Notes under the pieces: model-generated
Database searches by the model: none
Told to the model about the DNA's origin: nothing
What the model saw: only the letters and a program-made list of their open reading frames with translations
Source of the DNA: an uncultured Porphyromonadaceae bacterium
GTDB taxonomy: Bacteria; Bacteroidota; Bacteroidia; Bacteroidales; Muribaculaceae
Direction: 5' to 3'
Length of the DNA stretch: 34,733 nt
NCBI GenBank assembly: GCA_902495245.1
Contig: CABUWI010000016.1
Coordinates: forward strand, 1-34,733
Shown: one piece after another, positions 24,155 to 32,216 of the stretch
Numbering within the stretch: position 1 is the first letter of the stretch
Layout of the letters: each line of letters opens with the position of its first letter
Made by a program: the position numbers and the translations under genes

Positions 24155-24979
24155 CTATTTGTAGTTGACAATGGCGCCCGAGCTTTTGTCTATCCTGACT
24201 TTGCCGGCAAGCGAGGAGTGGCAGTTGACAATCGCGCCCGACGAGGCGTCGACCGTGAAGCGGTCGCTGACTTTGAGCTTGTCGGCGTTGACAATGGCGC
24301 CGGAACTGAGGTCGGCCACGACGGTGGCGGCCGAGCCGCTCACCGTGGCGATGGCTCCGGAGCTGAGGTCAATCGACAGGGTGTTGCACGTTAAGGCGAG
24401 CGAGGTGGTGGCGCCGCTCGACAGGTCGATAACGGCTTTGCCGCTTATCGAGGCGGTGGCACTGAAGTTGATTGCGCAGCCGCTCGATGCGTCGATGTCG
24501 AGCGATTTGCCGGCAACGGTTTTGCTGACGTTGATAATCGCGCCCGATGAGGCGTCGAACGTGATTTTGCCGTCAGTTTTCAGCGGAGAGCAGATGTTGA
24601 CAATGGAGCCGCTGTTGCCTTCGAAGTCGTCGATGGCGGGGGCGGTGATGTTGACAATGACCGACTCATTGCGCGACGTGCCGATGCCGCGGCGGTCAAC
24701 GGTGCGCACTTTGAGTTCGCCGTCGTCGAGAATCACTTTGACGCGTTCGTTGAACTTGCGCGGGCCCTTGATCGTGCAGGTAATTGTTTTTGCTTTGGGG
24801 CTGAGCGTGTAGTTGGCGATGATGCCGTTGCTCACTTCGAGTTCTTTGAGCTTGCCGTTGGTTTTCAGAGTAACGGTGCGGCTGATGATGTCGCCCGAAC
24901 CTTTGGTCGAGCTGCAGGCGGTGAAGGCGAGGGCGGCGAGTGCCGCGGTTGCAATCAGAAGGGAAATCAGTTTTTTCAT
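24155..24979 (-). CDS. DUF2807 putative head GIN-domain lipoprotein
   Basis: 274 residues from ATG 24977-24979; the longer start at 25009 lies inside the promoter. A lipoprotein signal (MKKLISLLIATAALAALAFT, then AC) puts the lipidated Cys at position 22. The body is a DUF2807 beta-helix, with about seven rungs carrying the near-repeat SSGAIVN or a variant, each starting with a (D/E)xSSG turn. These proteins are surface or periplasmic and their function is unknown; the family is called adhesin-head-like only from its fold. The regular spacing of SSG turns supports a right-handed helix with a stacked Ser ladder. A perfect promoter precedes it and a terminator follows. Confidence 0.88.
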   Translation of the reverse strand: MKKLISLLIATAALAALAFTACSSTKGSGDIISRTVTLKTNGKLKELEVSNGIIANYTLSPKAKTITCTIKGPRKFNERVKVILDDGELKVRTVDRRGIGTSRNESVIVNITAPAIDDFEGNSGSIVNICSPLKTDGKITFDASSGAIINVSKTVAGKSLDIDASSGCAINFSATASISGKAVIDLSSGATTSLALTCNTLSIDLSSGAIATVSGSAATVVADLSSGAIVNADKLKVSDRFTVDASSGAIVNCHSSLAGKVRIDKSSGAIVNYK

Positions 24980-25006
24980 ATGAGTGGAAAGTTTGGTTTG
25001 ATGACG

Positions 25007-25038
25007 CAAAGTTACGCCGCATTTTGCGCCGAACCAAA
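25007..25038 (-). promoter_or_regulatory. Promoter of the GIN-domain gene
   Basis: Minus strand: TTTG (25035-25038), a 20-bp spacer and TAACTTTG (25007-25014). The leader to the ATG at 24979 is about 20-25 bases, which fixes the start codon. Confidence 0.85.
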
Positions 25039-25100
25039 TTTTCGGCCTCGAAAATTCTCGCGCGAGGTCTGTGGCGACCGCTGAAAATCAGGCGATTATG

Positions 25101-25132
25101 CCGGGCGAGAGATTGAGAAATCTCTCGCCCGG
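25101..25132 (-). terminator. Perfect hairpin abutting the TPR gene stop codon
   Basis: CCGGGCGAGAGATT (25101-25114) and AATCTCTCGCCCGG (25119-25132) pair over 14 bp with no mismatch around GAGA, one base after the stop codon at 25134-25136. No T-run follows on the minus strand, so it may act as an RNA-stabilising end or in a factor-dependent way. Confidence 0.5.
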
Positions 25133-25133
25133 G

Positions 25134-26456
25134 TTAACTCACTGTGTGCAAGTACTCTTCTTTGGCTTCGGCGAGAGACGGCGAGTCTTGAATCTTGCGT
25201 TTGAGGCGGTATTTTTTGTTGTAGAGCGAGGTGGGCGAGCAGTCGAGCAAGAGGCAGATGACTCGCGGCGAGAGGCCGGCGGCCGAGTAGAGGGCTATGG
25301 TGATGTCGCCGTCGGTGAGCGAGGGCACGTCGGCGCGCATGCGGGCAATGACGTTGTTGCAGTCGGCGTTGACGGCGGTTTCGAGGCCGGCAATGAACTC
25401 GGGCGAGCGGTATTGCTCGATCTGGCTGCGCAGGCGGCGCATCACGCCCTCGGCGCCCGAGCGCGAGGCGTCGGTGTCGAGCAGCATGTTTGCGGCCATT
25501 TCTATGGCGTTGTGGCTCTCGCGGAAGAGGCGCCCGATTGTCGAGCGCGTCTGCTCGGCGTGGGAGCGCATCTCGTCGGCGGCCGCGAGCAGGCGGTTTT
25601 CAGTTTCGAGCAGCTTTTTGCGGCTTTCGGCGCGGCGATAGAGCAGCAGGGCGATGAAGGCGAGGAGCAGGGCGCCAAGGGTCAGCGCACCGATGCCCAG
25701 GCGCAGCGTGCGCGCCTGCTGGCGCTCAAGCTCGGCGTGTTCAAGCTCATAGAGCCGCCCGTAGAGGCTGCCCGAGGCTACGGCGCGGGCGGCCGAGTCG
25801 CGTGCGGCGGCAAGACGGGCGTAGAGGCGCGCGCTGCGTGCCGGGTCCGAGTCGAGATAATATGCGGCCAGGGCGTTGAGGGCGGCGGGCTCGGCGGTTG
25901 ACGCGTCGGTGGAGGCGATTATTGCGGCGGCACTGTCGGGCCGGCGCTCGGAGCGATAGACGTCGGCGAGCGCCACGAGCATCTCGGCGGGCAGCCATTC
26001 GCGGTCGTCGTGGAGGCGTTTGAGCGTTGAGGCCGCGCGGTCGCGGCGGCCGGCGGCGAGCTGGGCCGCGGCGGTCAGGCGCAGGGCGTCGGCCGATGCG
26101 GGAACGGAGCCTATCGAGTCGAGCGCGCGGTCGGCCTCGCCGGCGGCAATGAGGGCGTCGATGAGATTGAGGCGCATGGCGGTGTCGCGCGGCGCCATGG
26201 CGGCTGCGGCCTCGGCATATGAGAGGCGCCGCACGGGGTCGCCCGCATGGCGGTGGCACTCGGAGATGACGTAGTGCAGGCGGGCGGCCGCGGCCGAATC
26301 GGGGTCGGCGTCGAGCGCGCGCGAGGCCGACGCCAGCGCTGCCGCATATTGACCCGCGCCGAGCAGCAGCTCGGGGTCGGTGTCGGCCTCGGGAGGTGCG
26401 GAGCAGCCGGCGGCTGTCAGCACCATGAGCATGATTATCGGCAGCAGGCGTTGCAT
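25134..26456 (-). CDS. TPR lipoprotein/transmembrane regulator with C-terminal HTH
   Basis: 440 residues. The N-terminus is a signal with lipobox TAAGC (C18). Residues about 25-240 are Ala-rich helical TPR-like repeats; a membrane helix (about 252-273) and a coiled coil (about 275-305) follow; the last 60 residues contain LTDGDITIALYSAAGLSPRV and LLLDCSPTSLYNKKYRLKRK, which look like a LuxR-type helix-turn-helix. Bacteroidetes carry many such membrane-bound TPR-HTH proteins, thought to sense an envelope signal and act on transcription. A lipobox plus an internal helix would leave the TPR part outside and the HTH inside; a simple signal anchor is the alternative. Its target is unknown. Confidence 0.7.
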   Translation of the reverse strand: MQRLLPIIMLMVLTAAGCSAPPEADTDPELLLGAGQYAAALASASRALDADPDSAAAARLHYVISECHRHAGDPVRRLSYAEAAAAMAPRDTAMRLNLIDALIAAGEADRALDSIGSVPASADALRLTAAAQLAAGRRDRAASTLKRLHDDREWLPAEMLVALADVYRSERRPDSAAAIIASTDASTAEPAALNALAAYYLDSDPARSARLYARLAAARDSAARAVASGSLYGRLYELEHAELERQQARTLRLGIGALTLGALLLAFIALLLYRRAESRKKLLETENRLLAAADEMRSHAEQTRSTIGRLFRESHNAIEMAANMLLDTDASRSGAEGVMRRLRSQIEQYRSPEFIAGLETAVNADCNNVIARMRADVPSLTDGDITIALYSAAGLSPRVICLLLDCSPTSLYNKKYRLKRKIQDSPSLAEAKEEYLHTVS

Positions 26457-26492
26457 GACGGTTGCGAAGTTACGAAAAAGTCCGCTAATAAA

Positions 26493-26524
26493 AAAGCGGC
26501 AACCCGAATTCGAGTTGCCGCTTT
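26493..26524 (-). terminator. Terminator of the etf-acyl-CoA dehydrogenase operon
   Basis: AAAGCGGCAAC (26493-26503) and GTTGCCGCTTT (26514-26524) pair over 11 bp without mismatch; on the minus strand a T-run follows. It lies about 20 bases after the dehydrogenase stop. Confidence 0.9.
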
Positions 26525-26542
26525 AATTATGGTCTGACCGTT

Positions 26543-28258
26543 TTACGCTTTGTAAAGGTCGATTTCGGCGGGATTGAAGGCGGCGATGAACGCGCAATGT
26601 TCCTCGACCAGGGCGGCGGCCATGTTGTTGTAGACCACGGCCGAAGCGGTGAACGAGTCGGTGCGCTGGGCGTCGAGCAGGAGCAGGTAGCTCATGATGA
26701 TGTTGCCGGCCATCTCGACCATGCGGCGCGCCATGAAGTCGACCAGCGTCTGGTCTTTGGCCTCGACGATTGAGGCGATGGCTGCCTTATATTTCTCGGT
26801 CATCGACTCCAGACGGCACTTCACGGCCTCGAGTTCGGGCTTCAGGGCGGGTCCGTCGCCGAGCTGGGCGCGATAGCTGTCGATGAGGGTGTTGACCGTG
26901 CCGGTGGTTACGTGGCGAATGGCTGCAACGACCTGCAGCTGGGTCGTGCCTTCGTAGATTGACGTGATGCGGGCGTCGCGATAGAGGCGTTCGCATGCGT
27001 AGTCTTTCATGAAGCCCGAGCCGCCGTGAATCTGAATGCAGTCATAGGCGTTCTGGTTGCAATATTCGCTGCCCAGGCCCTTTGCCAGGGGAGTGCAGGC
27101 GTCGGCCAGCTTGGAGTAGTATTTGCACTCTTTTTTCTCCTCAAGCGTCAGGGGGCGCTCTTTGGCGATGTCTTCGTAGGCCTTGTAGAGGTCGACGTAG
27201 CGCGAGGTCTCATAGAGCAGCGAACGCGATGCGTCGAGGCGCGCCTTCATCGTTGCGAGCATCTGATAGACGGCGGGGAACTCGATGATTGCCTTGCCGA
27301 ACTGCTTGCGGTCTTTGGCGTAGGCCAGGGCCTCGCGATAGGCCAGCTCGCTGACGCCGACGCTCTGGGCGGCGATGCCGAGGCGCGCGCCGTTCATCAG
27401 GGCCATCACATACTTGATGAGGCCCAGCTTGCGGCTGCCGCAGAGTTCGGCCTTGGCGTTCTTGTAGACCAGTTCGCACGTGGGCGAACCCTTGATGCCC
27501 ATCTTGTTCTCGATGCGGCGCACGGTTACGCCGCCGTCGCGCTTGTCATAGATGAACATGGAGAGGCCGCGGCCGTCGTGAGTGCCCTCTTCCGAGCGGG
27601 CCAGCACCAGGTGAATGTCGCTGTCGCCGTTGGTGATGAAGCGCTTCACGCCGTTCAGACGCCAGGTGCCGTCGGGCTGCTCGGTGGCCTTGAGCATTAC
27701 GCTCTGCAGGTCTGAGCCGGCGTCGGGCTCGGTGAGGTCCATCGACATGGTCTCGCCGGCGCAGACGCGCGGAATGTATTTCTGTTTCTGTTCTTCCGAG
27801 CCGAACTCATAGATGGTCTCGGCGCAGTCTTGCAGGCCCCAGAGGTTCTCGAAACCGGTGTCGGCGCGGCTGACGATGTCGGCGGCCATGATGTAGGGGG
27901 TGATGGGGAAGTTGAGGCCTCCGAGGCGGCGGGGCATCGACATGCCCATCAGGCCGGCCTTGCGGCAGGCGTCGAGGTTCACCTGAGTGCCGTCGGCATA
28001 GACAACGCCGCCGTTCTCCACGTGGGGGCCCTGGGCGTCGACGTCGGCTGCGTTGGGGGCGATGACGTCGCCGCAGAGCTCGCCGACAACTTCGAGCACC
28101 TTGCGGTAGTTGTCTTGCGCGTCTTCGTAGTTATAGGGGGCGTAGTCGAATTTTTCGGCGTCGGTATAGTCGCGCTCTTTGAGGGCGACGATTTTCTGCA
28201 TCAGCGGGTGGCTGAGGTGGTGCAGCAGATCGGGGTTATCTGTGAAAAAGTTTGCCAT
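26543..28258 (-). CDS. Acyl-CoA dehydrogenase family protein
   Basis: 571 residues, longer than the usual 380, with an N-terminal extension and a C-terminal helical domain (about 470-571). It uses FAD to form a trans-2 double bond in an acyl-CoA, passing electrons to ETF. Visible motifs: LTEPDAGSDLQSV, the RFITNGDSDIHLVLARSEEG strand region, RKQFGKAIIEFPAVYQMLA, QIHGGSGFMKDYACERLYRD, and SIYEGTTQLQ carrying the likely catalytic Glu (about 436). It is the last gene of an operon after etfB and etfA (6-base gap from etfA), so those two are its probable electron acceptor. Acyl-chain specificity cannot be read from the sequence; butyryl/crotonyl-CoA chemistry is plausible in a gut anaerobe but unproven. 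Confidence 0.92.
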   Translation of the reverse strand: MANFFTDNPDLLHHLSHPLMQKIVALKERDYTDAEKFDYAPYNYEDAQDNYRKVLEVVGELCGDVIAPNAADVDAQGPHVENGGVVYADGTQVNLDACRKAGLMGMSMPRRLGGLNFPITPYIMAADIVSRADTGFENLWGLQDCAETIYEFGSEEQKQKYIPRVCAGETMSMDLTEPDAGSDLQSVMLKATEQPDGTWRLNGVKRFITNGDSDIHLVLARSEEGTHDGRGLSMFIYDKRDGGVTVRRIENKMGIKGSPTCELVYKNAKAELCGSRKLGLIKYVMALMNGARLGIAAQSVGVSELAYREALAYAKDRKQFGKAIIEFPAVYQMLATMKARLDASRSLLYETSRYVDLYKAYEDIAKERPLTLEEKKECKYYSKLADACTPLAKGLGSEYCNQNAYDCIQIHGGSGFMKDYACERLYRDARITSIYEGTTQLQVVAAIRHVTTGTVNTLIDSYRAQLGDGPALKPELEAVKCRLESMTEKYKAAIASIVEAKDQTLVDFMARRMVEMAGNIIMSYLLLLDAQRTDSFTASAVVYNNMAAALVEEHCAFIAAFNPAEIDLYKA

Positions 28259-28264
28259 CTTCTG

Positions 28265-29296
28265 TTACTTGGAGTTCTTTTTGTAGTACTTTATCAACTT
28301 GGGCACGATTTCCTCGACGTCGGCCGTAATCACATAGTCGGCAATGGAGTTGATGGGCGCGTTGGGGTCGTTGTTGATCGAGATGATGATGGAGCTCTCC
28401 TGCATGCCGGCAATGTGCTGAATCTGGCCCGAGATGCCGCAGGCAATGTAGAGCTTGGGGCGCACGGTGGTGCCTGTCTGGCCGATCTGGCGGGCATGTT
28501 CGGTCCAGCCGGCGTCGACTGCGGCGCGGGTGGCGCCTACTTCACCGCCGAGCACCTTGGCCAGCTCGTGGAGCTTCTCGAAGCCCTCGGCCGAGCCAAC
28601 GCCATAGCCGCCGGCCACGATGATGGGGGCGTTCTTGATGTTGATTTTCGACTTTTCGATGTGGCGGTCGATAATCTCGACCACATATTGCTCGGGACCC
28701 ACGAAGTCGTCGACGTTGAGGTCGATGACCTCGGCCTTGTGGGCGGGGTCGAAGATTTCTTTCTTCATCACGCCCTCGCGCACTGTGGCCATCTGCGGGC
28801 GGCACTCGGGGTTGACGATGGTGGCCACGATGTTGCCGCCGAATGCCGGGCGAATCTGATAGAGCAGGTTGGTGTAGCTCTTGCCGGTCTTGGCGTCGGT
28901 GTGGTCGCCGATTTCCAGCGCGGTGCAGTCGGCTGTCAGGCCGCTGTGGAGGCATGAGCTCACGCGCGGACCCAGGTCGCGGCCGATGCACGTTGCGCCC
29001 ATCAGGCATATCTGCGGTTTGATCTGGCGGAACAGGTTGATGAGCAGTTCGGCATGGGGGTTGGTGGTGTAGGGGAAGAGACGGGCGTCGTCAACCTTGT
29101 AGACGACGTCGGCGCCGTAGGGGGCCAGGGTCTCCTCGATCTTGCCGAGGTTATGGCCGGCAACGACGGCTTCGAGTTTCACGCCGAGCTTGTCGGCCAG
29201 TACGCGGCCCTTGGTCAGCAGCTCGAGGCTGACGTCGGCTACGTGGTCTTCGTCCCACTCGCAGTAGACGATGAGGTTGTTATTGTCGTTAGTCAT
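28265..29296 (-). CDS. etfA: Electron transfer flavoprotein subunit alpha
   Basis: 343 residues. The N-terminal half is an adenine-nucleotide-hydrolase-like domain (VYCEWDEDHVADVSLELLTK onward). The C-terminal FAD domain contains PIIVAGGYGVGSAEGFEKL, the GEVGATRAAVDAGW loop, LYIACGISGQIQHIAGMQ and the INNDPNAPINSIADYVI block, all signatures of EtfA/FixB. It pairs with EtfB to carry electrons from the dehydrogenase. It begins 23 bases after the etfB stop and ends 6 before the dehydrogenase. Anaerobes often have bifurcating Etf-Bcd complexes; this sequence alone does not prove that type. Confidence 0.95.
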   Translation of the reverse strand: MTNDNNNLIVYCEWDEDHVADVSLELLTKGRVLADKLGVKLEAVVAGHNLGKIEETLAPYGADVVYKVDDARLFPYTTNPHAELLINLFRQIKPQICLMGATCIGRDLGPRVSSCLHSGLTADCTALEIGDHTDAKTGKSYTNLLYQIRPAFGGNIVATIVNPECRPQMATVREGVMKKEIFDPAHKAEVIDLNVDDFVGPEQYVVEIIDRHIEKSKINIKNAPIIVAGGYGVGSAEGFEKLHELAKVLGGEVGATRAAVDAGWTEHARQIGQTGTTVRPKLYIACGISGQIQHIAGMQESSIIISINNDPNAPINSIADYVITADVEEIVPKLIKYYKKNSK

Positions 29297-29319
29297 GATG
29301 CGTTTAGTTCGATAGGGGG

Positions 29320-30195
29320 TTAGCCGATGGTGTGGTTGGCGATGAGGTCGACGATGAGCTTTTCAAGCTGCTCGTCGTCGTTGCCCAGCTGAAGGCTCTC
29401 TTTGGCGGTGAACACCACGTTTTCAACGTTTTTCACCTTTGTGGGCGAGCCGGGGAAGCCAATCTGCTCGGGGTCGGCCTCGACATAGGCGGCGTTCCAC
29501 TCGACGATGGCCTCGGGGCAGCGGGCGTCGGCGCGCTCCTGTGCCTCGGGGCTCAGGGCGGTGCGCTCGGTGGGCGAGGCGGCATATTTGAACTTGCAGA
29601 CGCGGCGTGCGTTGCGCGGACGGCATTCGTCGGCCGTGCCGCCCACTGTTACGAGGCAGGGCAGCGGAGCCTTGACGGTCTCCACGCCGTTCTCCAGGCG
29701 GCGGCGCACGGTTACCCGGCCGTTCTCGATGCCGAGAATCTCTTCGGCATACGTAATCTGGGGCACGCCGAGCTTTTCGGCAATCTGCGGGCCAACCTGG
29801 GCCGTGTCGCCGTCAATGGCCTGACGGCCGCCGAGAATGATGTCGTAGCCGCCCTCCATCTTCTTCACGGCCTGGGCCAGCGAGTAAGACGTGGCCAGGG
29901 TGTCGGCGCCGCCGAGGGCGCGGTCGGTCAGGACGACTCCGCGGTCTGCACCGCGATAGATTGCTTCACGAATGATTTCAGAGGCACGCGGAAGACCCAT
30001 TGTGAGCATCGTCACGGTGGAGCCGGGGTTGGCGTCTTTCAGGCGCAGGGCCTGCTCCAGAGCGTTGAGGTCTTCGGGATTGAAGATGGCGGGCAACGCT
30101 GCTCGGTTGATGGTGCCGTCTTCTTTCATTGCATCTTTGCCCACGTTGCGGGTGTCGGGCACCTGCTTGGCGAGCACGATGATATTAAGGCTCAT
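29320..30195 (-). CDS. etfB: Electron transfer flavoprotein subunit beta
   Basis: 291 residues, somewhat longer than the usual 250-265. It has the beta-subunit opening IIVLAKQVPDT, the FNPEDLNALEQALRLKD region, and the nucleotide-binding stretch GRQAIDGDTAQVGPQIAE (about 123-140), which in classical ETF binds AMP and in bifurcating ETF binds a second FAD. It is the first gene of the etfB-etfA-acd operon, with its own promoter at 30257-30288 and a leader of about 55 bases. Confidence 0.95.
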   Translation of the reverse strand: MSLNIIVLAKQVPDTRNVGKDAMKEDGTINRAALPAIFNPEDLNALEQALRLKDANPGSTVTMLTMGLPRASEIIREAIYRGADRGVVLTDRALGGADTLATSYSLAQAVKKMEGGYDIILGGRQAIDGDTAQVGPQIAEKLGVPQITYAEEILGIENGRVTVRRRLENGVETVKAPLPCLVTVGGTADECRPRNARRVCKFKYAASPTERTALSPEAQERADARCPEAIVEWNAAYVEADPEQIGFPGSPTKVKNVENVVFTAKESLQLGNDDEQLEKLIVDLIANHTIG

Positions 30196-30256
30196 ACTTT
30201 CTTTAATATGTTTAATGATAGTTTATTACTTCGGTTTTGTGGAGTAATCCAACATG

Positions 30257-30288
30257 CAAAGGTATAAAAAAACGCACAAAATTGCAAA
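30257..30288 (-). promoter_or_regulatory. Promoter of the etf operon
   Basis: Minus strand: TTTG (30285-30288), a 20-bp spacer and TACCTTTG (30257-30264). The elements interleave with the terminator of nadC: the -33 box lies in its loop and the T-run fills the spacer. Confidence 0.85.
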
Positions 30289-30306
30289 TTTAGACGAATT
30301 TTGTGC
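30265..30306 (-). terminator. nadC terminator, bidirectional in form
   Basis: GCACAAAATT (30274-30283) and AATTTTGTGC (30297-30306) pair over 10 bp; on the minus strand seven T follow (30272-30266). The plus strand also has a T-run after the hairpin (30308-30313). Confidence 0.8.
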
Positions 30307-30336
30307 ATTTTTTGACCAATCAATTCTACTGTCAGA

Positions 30337-31188
30337 CTATTTGCTCATGGCCTTGAAGCTCATGTCGAGGCCCTTGACCGAGTGGGTCAGCGCGCCAACC
30401 GAGATGAAGTCCACCCCCGTCTCGCCATAGGCGCGAAGGGTGTCGAACGTGATGCCGCCGCTCGACTCTATCTCCGTTGCGCCGTTGATCAGTCTGACGG
30501 CCTCGGCCGTGCGCTCGGGCGTGAAGTTGTCGAGCATGATGCGGTCAACTCCCGCGGCCAGCGCCTGACGTATCTCGTCGGTGTTGCGCACCTCGACCTC
30601 AATCTTCAGGTCGCGGCCCGTGCGGGCGCAATAGTCTTTGGCCGCGCTGACGGCCTTGTCGATGCCGCCGGCAAAGTCAACGTGGTTGTCCTTGATCAGA
30701 ATCATGTCGAACAGGCCGATGCGGTGGTTGCCGCCGCCGCCGATTTTGACGGCCTCCTTGTCGAGCAGGCGCATGCCCGGCTGGGTCTTGCGCGTGTCGA
30801 TGACCTTTGTCTTCAGGCCGCGCAGATGTTCCATATAGCGGTGGGTGGTCGTTGCGATGCCGCTCATGCGCTGCATGATGTTCAGCATGATGCGCTCGGT
30901 CTGCAGCAGCGACCTGACGCTGCCCTCGACCTCGAAGGCAATGTCGCCCGGCTTCACCTCGGCGCCGTCGTGAATGAACACGGTCATTTTCAGCTCGGGG
31001 TCGAATTTCTCGAACACCTTGCGGGCAATCTCGACGCCCGCCAGTATGCCCGGCTCCTTGATTATCAGATGTTGCTTGCCGCGGGCCTCGGCCGGAATGG
31101 TCGAGAGGGTGGTGTGGTCGCCGTCGCCGACGTCTTCGGCAAATGCCAGCGTCAGCAGGTCGTCTATAAGTTCATCGCGCGATTTCAT
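30337..31188 (-). CDS. nadC: Nicotinate-nucleotide diphosphorylase (carboxylating)
   Basis: 283 residues, normal length. It converts quinolinate and PRPP to nicotinate mononucleotide, CO2 and PPi in de novo NAD synthesis. Visible motifs: LAFAEDVGDGDHTT near the N-terminus, TRKTQPGMR (132-140), GGGGNHRIGL (150-159), IKDNH (165-169), and the C-terminal ESSGGI and FISVGALTHS that bind phosphate. The start at 31186-31188 fits family length and a -7 box at 31222-31229; a longer frame to 31293 would run back through the promoter into rlmH. It is a single gene here, divergent from rlmH and ended by its own terminator. No nadA or nadB lies alongside. Confidence 0.97.
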   Translation of the reverse strand: MKSRDELIDDLLTLAFAEDVGDGDHTTLSTIPAEARGKQHLIIKEPGILAGVEIARKVFEKFDPELKMTVFIHDGAEVKPGDIAFEVEGSVRSLLQTERIMLNIMQRMSGIATTTHRYMEHLRGLKTKVIDTRKTQPGMRLLDKEAVKIGGGGNHRIGLFDMILIKDNHVDFAGGIDKAVSAAKDYCARTGRDLKIEVEVRNTDEIRQALAAGVDRIMLDNFTPERTAEAVRLINGATEIESSGGITFDTLRAYGETGVDFISVGALTHSVKGLDMSFKAMSK

Positions 31189-31208
31189 TATGTGTCGATT
31201 TTTTGTGT

Positions 31209-31229
31209 TAAATTTGCACTGCAAAATTA
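31209..31229. promoter_or_regulatory. Face-to-face -7 boxes for nadC and rlmH
   Basis: TAAATTTG on the plus strand (31209-31216) serves rlmH and TAATTTTG on the minus strand (31222-31229) serves nadC. Each box lies about where the other's transcript should start. Leaders of about 25-28 bases result for both genes. Neither has a clear TTTG at -33. Confidence 0.6.
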
Positions 31230-31246
31230 CGCAAAAAATCTCATAT

Positions 31247-31720
31247 ATGAAACTGTTGCTCATGGCTGTCGGCCGCACGTCGATTGACTTCATACGCCGC
31301 GGAATCGACGAATATCTCGGTCGCCTGGCCCACTACCTGCCCGTCGAGGTCAAAATCATTGCCGACGTGAGGCGCACCGCCTCGCTCACTCCCGCCCGCC
31401 AGAAGGAAATGGAGGGCGACGCCATTCTCGCCGCCCTAAGACCCGACGACCGCGTGGCCCTGCTCGACGAAAACGGACGCGAGTTCACCTCGCGCGAGTT
31501 TGCCGCCTTCATGCAGAAGCAGATGGCCTCGGGCATCAGGCGCCTGGTCTTCATTGTGGGCGGCCCCTACGGATTCTCCGACGCCGTCTATGCCCGCGCC
31601 GACTCCAAGGTCAGCCTCTCCCGCATGACCTTCAACCACGAAATGGTGCGCCTCTTCTTCGTCGAGCAGCTCTATCGTTCGCAGACCATTCTCGCCGGCA
31701 CGCCCTACCATCACGACTGA
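31247..31720 (+). CDS. rlmH: 23S rRNA pseudouridine-1915 N3-methyltransferase RlmH
   Basis: 157 residues, the usual size. RlmH is a small SPOUT-class methyltransferase that modifies pseudouridine 1915 in helix 69 of 23S rRNA on the 70S ribosome. Family features are the opening MKLLLMAVGRTS, LLDENGREFTSREFA in the middle, FIVGGPYGF (103-110) for SAM binding in the trefoil knot, and the C-terminal block SLSRMTFNHEMVRLFFVEQL ending AGTPYHHD. The ATG at 31247 is chosen over upstream in-frame starts because of the family N-terminus and the -7 box at 31209-31216. Confidence 0.97.
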   Translation: MKLLLMAVGRTSIDFIRRGIDEYLGRLAHYLPVEVKIIADVRRTASLTPARQKEMEGDAILAALRPDDRVALLDENGREFTSREFAAFMQKQMASGIRRLVFIVGGPYGFSDAVYARADSKVSLSRMTFNHEMVRLFFVEQLYRSQTILAGTPYHHD

Positions 31721-31769
31721 CGCTTTGCTGAATTAAGAATTAAAAATTAAGAATTTGGGTGGCCCCAGT

Positions 31770-31865
31770 GTAGGGACGCACGGCCCGTGCGTCCGCCATG
31801 CGTAGTGGGTAATGCGCTGTTGCATTGGTGATTGTGGCGCGGACGCACGGGCCGTGCGTCCCTAC
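31770..31865. repeat. Exact 27-bp inverted repeat, each arm internally palindromic
   Basis: Arms at 31770-31796 and 31839-31865 are exact reverse complements. Within each arm GGACGCACGG and CCGTGCGTCC form a further palindrome around one base, so cruciform and two-hairpin forms are both possible. AT-rich AAGAATTAA-type sequence flanks the left arm and TTAATTCTT the right arm. This looks like a mobile REP/MITE-type element or a terminator shared by rlmH and the convergent small gene. Confidence 0.7.
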
Positions 31866-31866
31866 G

Positions 31867-32055
31867 TTAATTCTTGATTTTGTCGGCGAGGAGCAGGCCG
31901 GTGCCAACGGCGGAGAAAAAGCCCAGGGGGCTGCCCCACACGGCGGCAAGCAGGGCGGCAATGGCCGCGGCACCTACGCCGACGGCGGCCCAAATCTGTT
32001 TTGCGGTTGCCTGAATGGCGTTCTGTTTTTGCACGATAGAAGTCGAATTTGTCAT
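31867..32055 (-). CDS. Small membrane protein, function unknown
   Basis: 62 residues from ATG 32053-32055. A hydrophilic N-terminus (MTNSTSIVQKQNAIQATAKQ) precedes two adjacent Ala/Gly-rich hydrophobic stretches (about 22-40 and 43-56) and a short basic tail ending ADKIKN. This looks like a one- or two-span membrane peptide. I do not recognise the family. An ATG at 32079 is also in frame, but a GAACTTTG box (near match to a -7 element) lies at 32084-32091, so the downstream start is preferred. The stop codon sits two bases from the 27-bp inverted repeat. Confidence 0.55.
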   Translation of the reverse strand: MTNSTSIVQKQNAIQATAKQIWAAVGVGAAAIAALLAAVWGSPLGFFSAVGTGLLLADKIKN

Positions 32056-32099
32056 AACCTTATCTGTTTTAAGTTTCATGACGCAAAGTTCGCCACCTC

Positions 32100-32120
32100 G
32101 CGGGCAACAAGATTGCCCGC
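32100..32120. repeat. 8-bp hairpin upstream of the small membrane gene
   Basis: GCGGGCAA (32100-32107) and TTGCCCGC (32113-32120) pair perfectly around a 5-base loop. It lies just upstream of the -7-like box of the small gene, so it could be an operator or a second stop for the upstream gene. Confidence 0.45.
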
Positions 32121-32137
32121 ATTGGTTAAAACTATGC

Positions 32138-32175
32138 AAAAACAGGGCAGGCGCGTTATCGCAACGCGCCTGCCC
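32138..32175 (-). terminator. Terminator of the secreted protein gene
   Basis: GGGCAGGCGCGTT (32145-32157) and AACGCGCCTGCCC (32163-32175) pair over 13 bp without mismatch; on the minus strand TGTTTTTG follows. It lies about 42 bases after the stop at 32217. Confidence 0.92.
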
Positions 32176-32216
32176 GGATTACTAACTATTATATTAAGTG
32201 GTATTACGCAATATGA

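Noticed and set aside
30974..31246. N-terminal extension of rlmH
   Set aside because: The family N-terminus starts at 31247, and the extension is antisense to nadC and includes the promoter.
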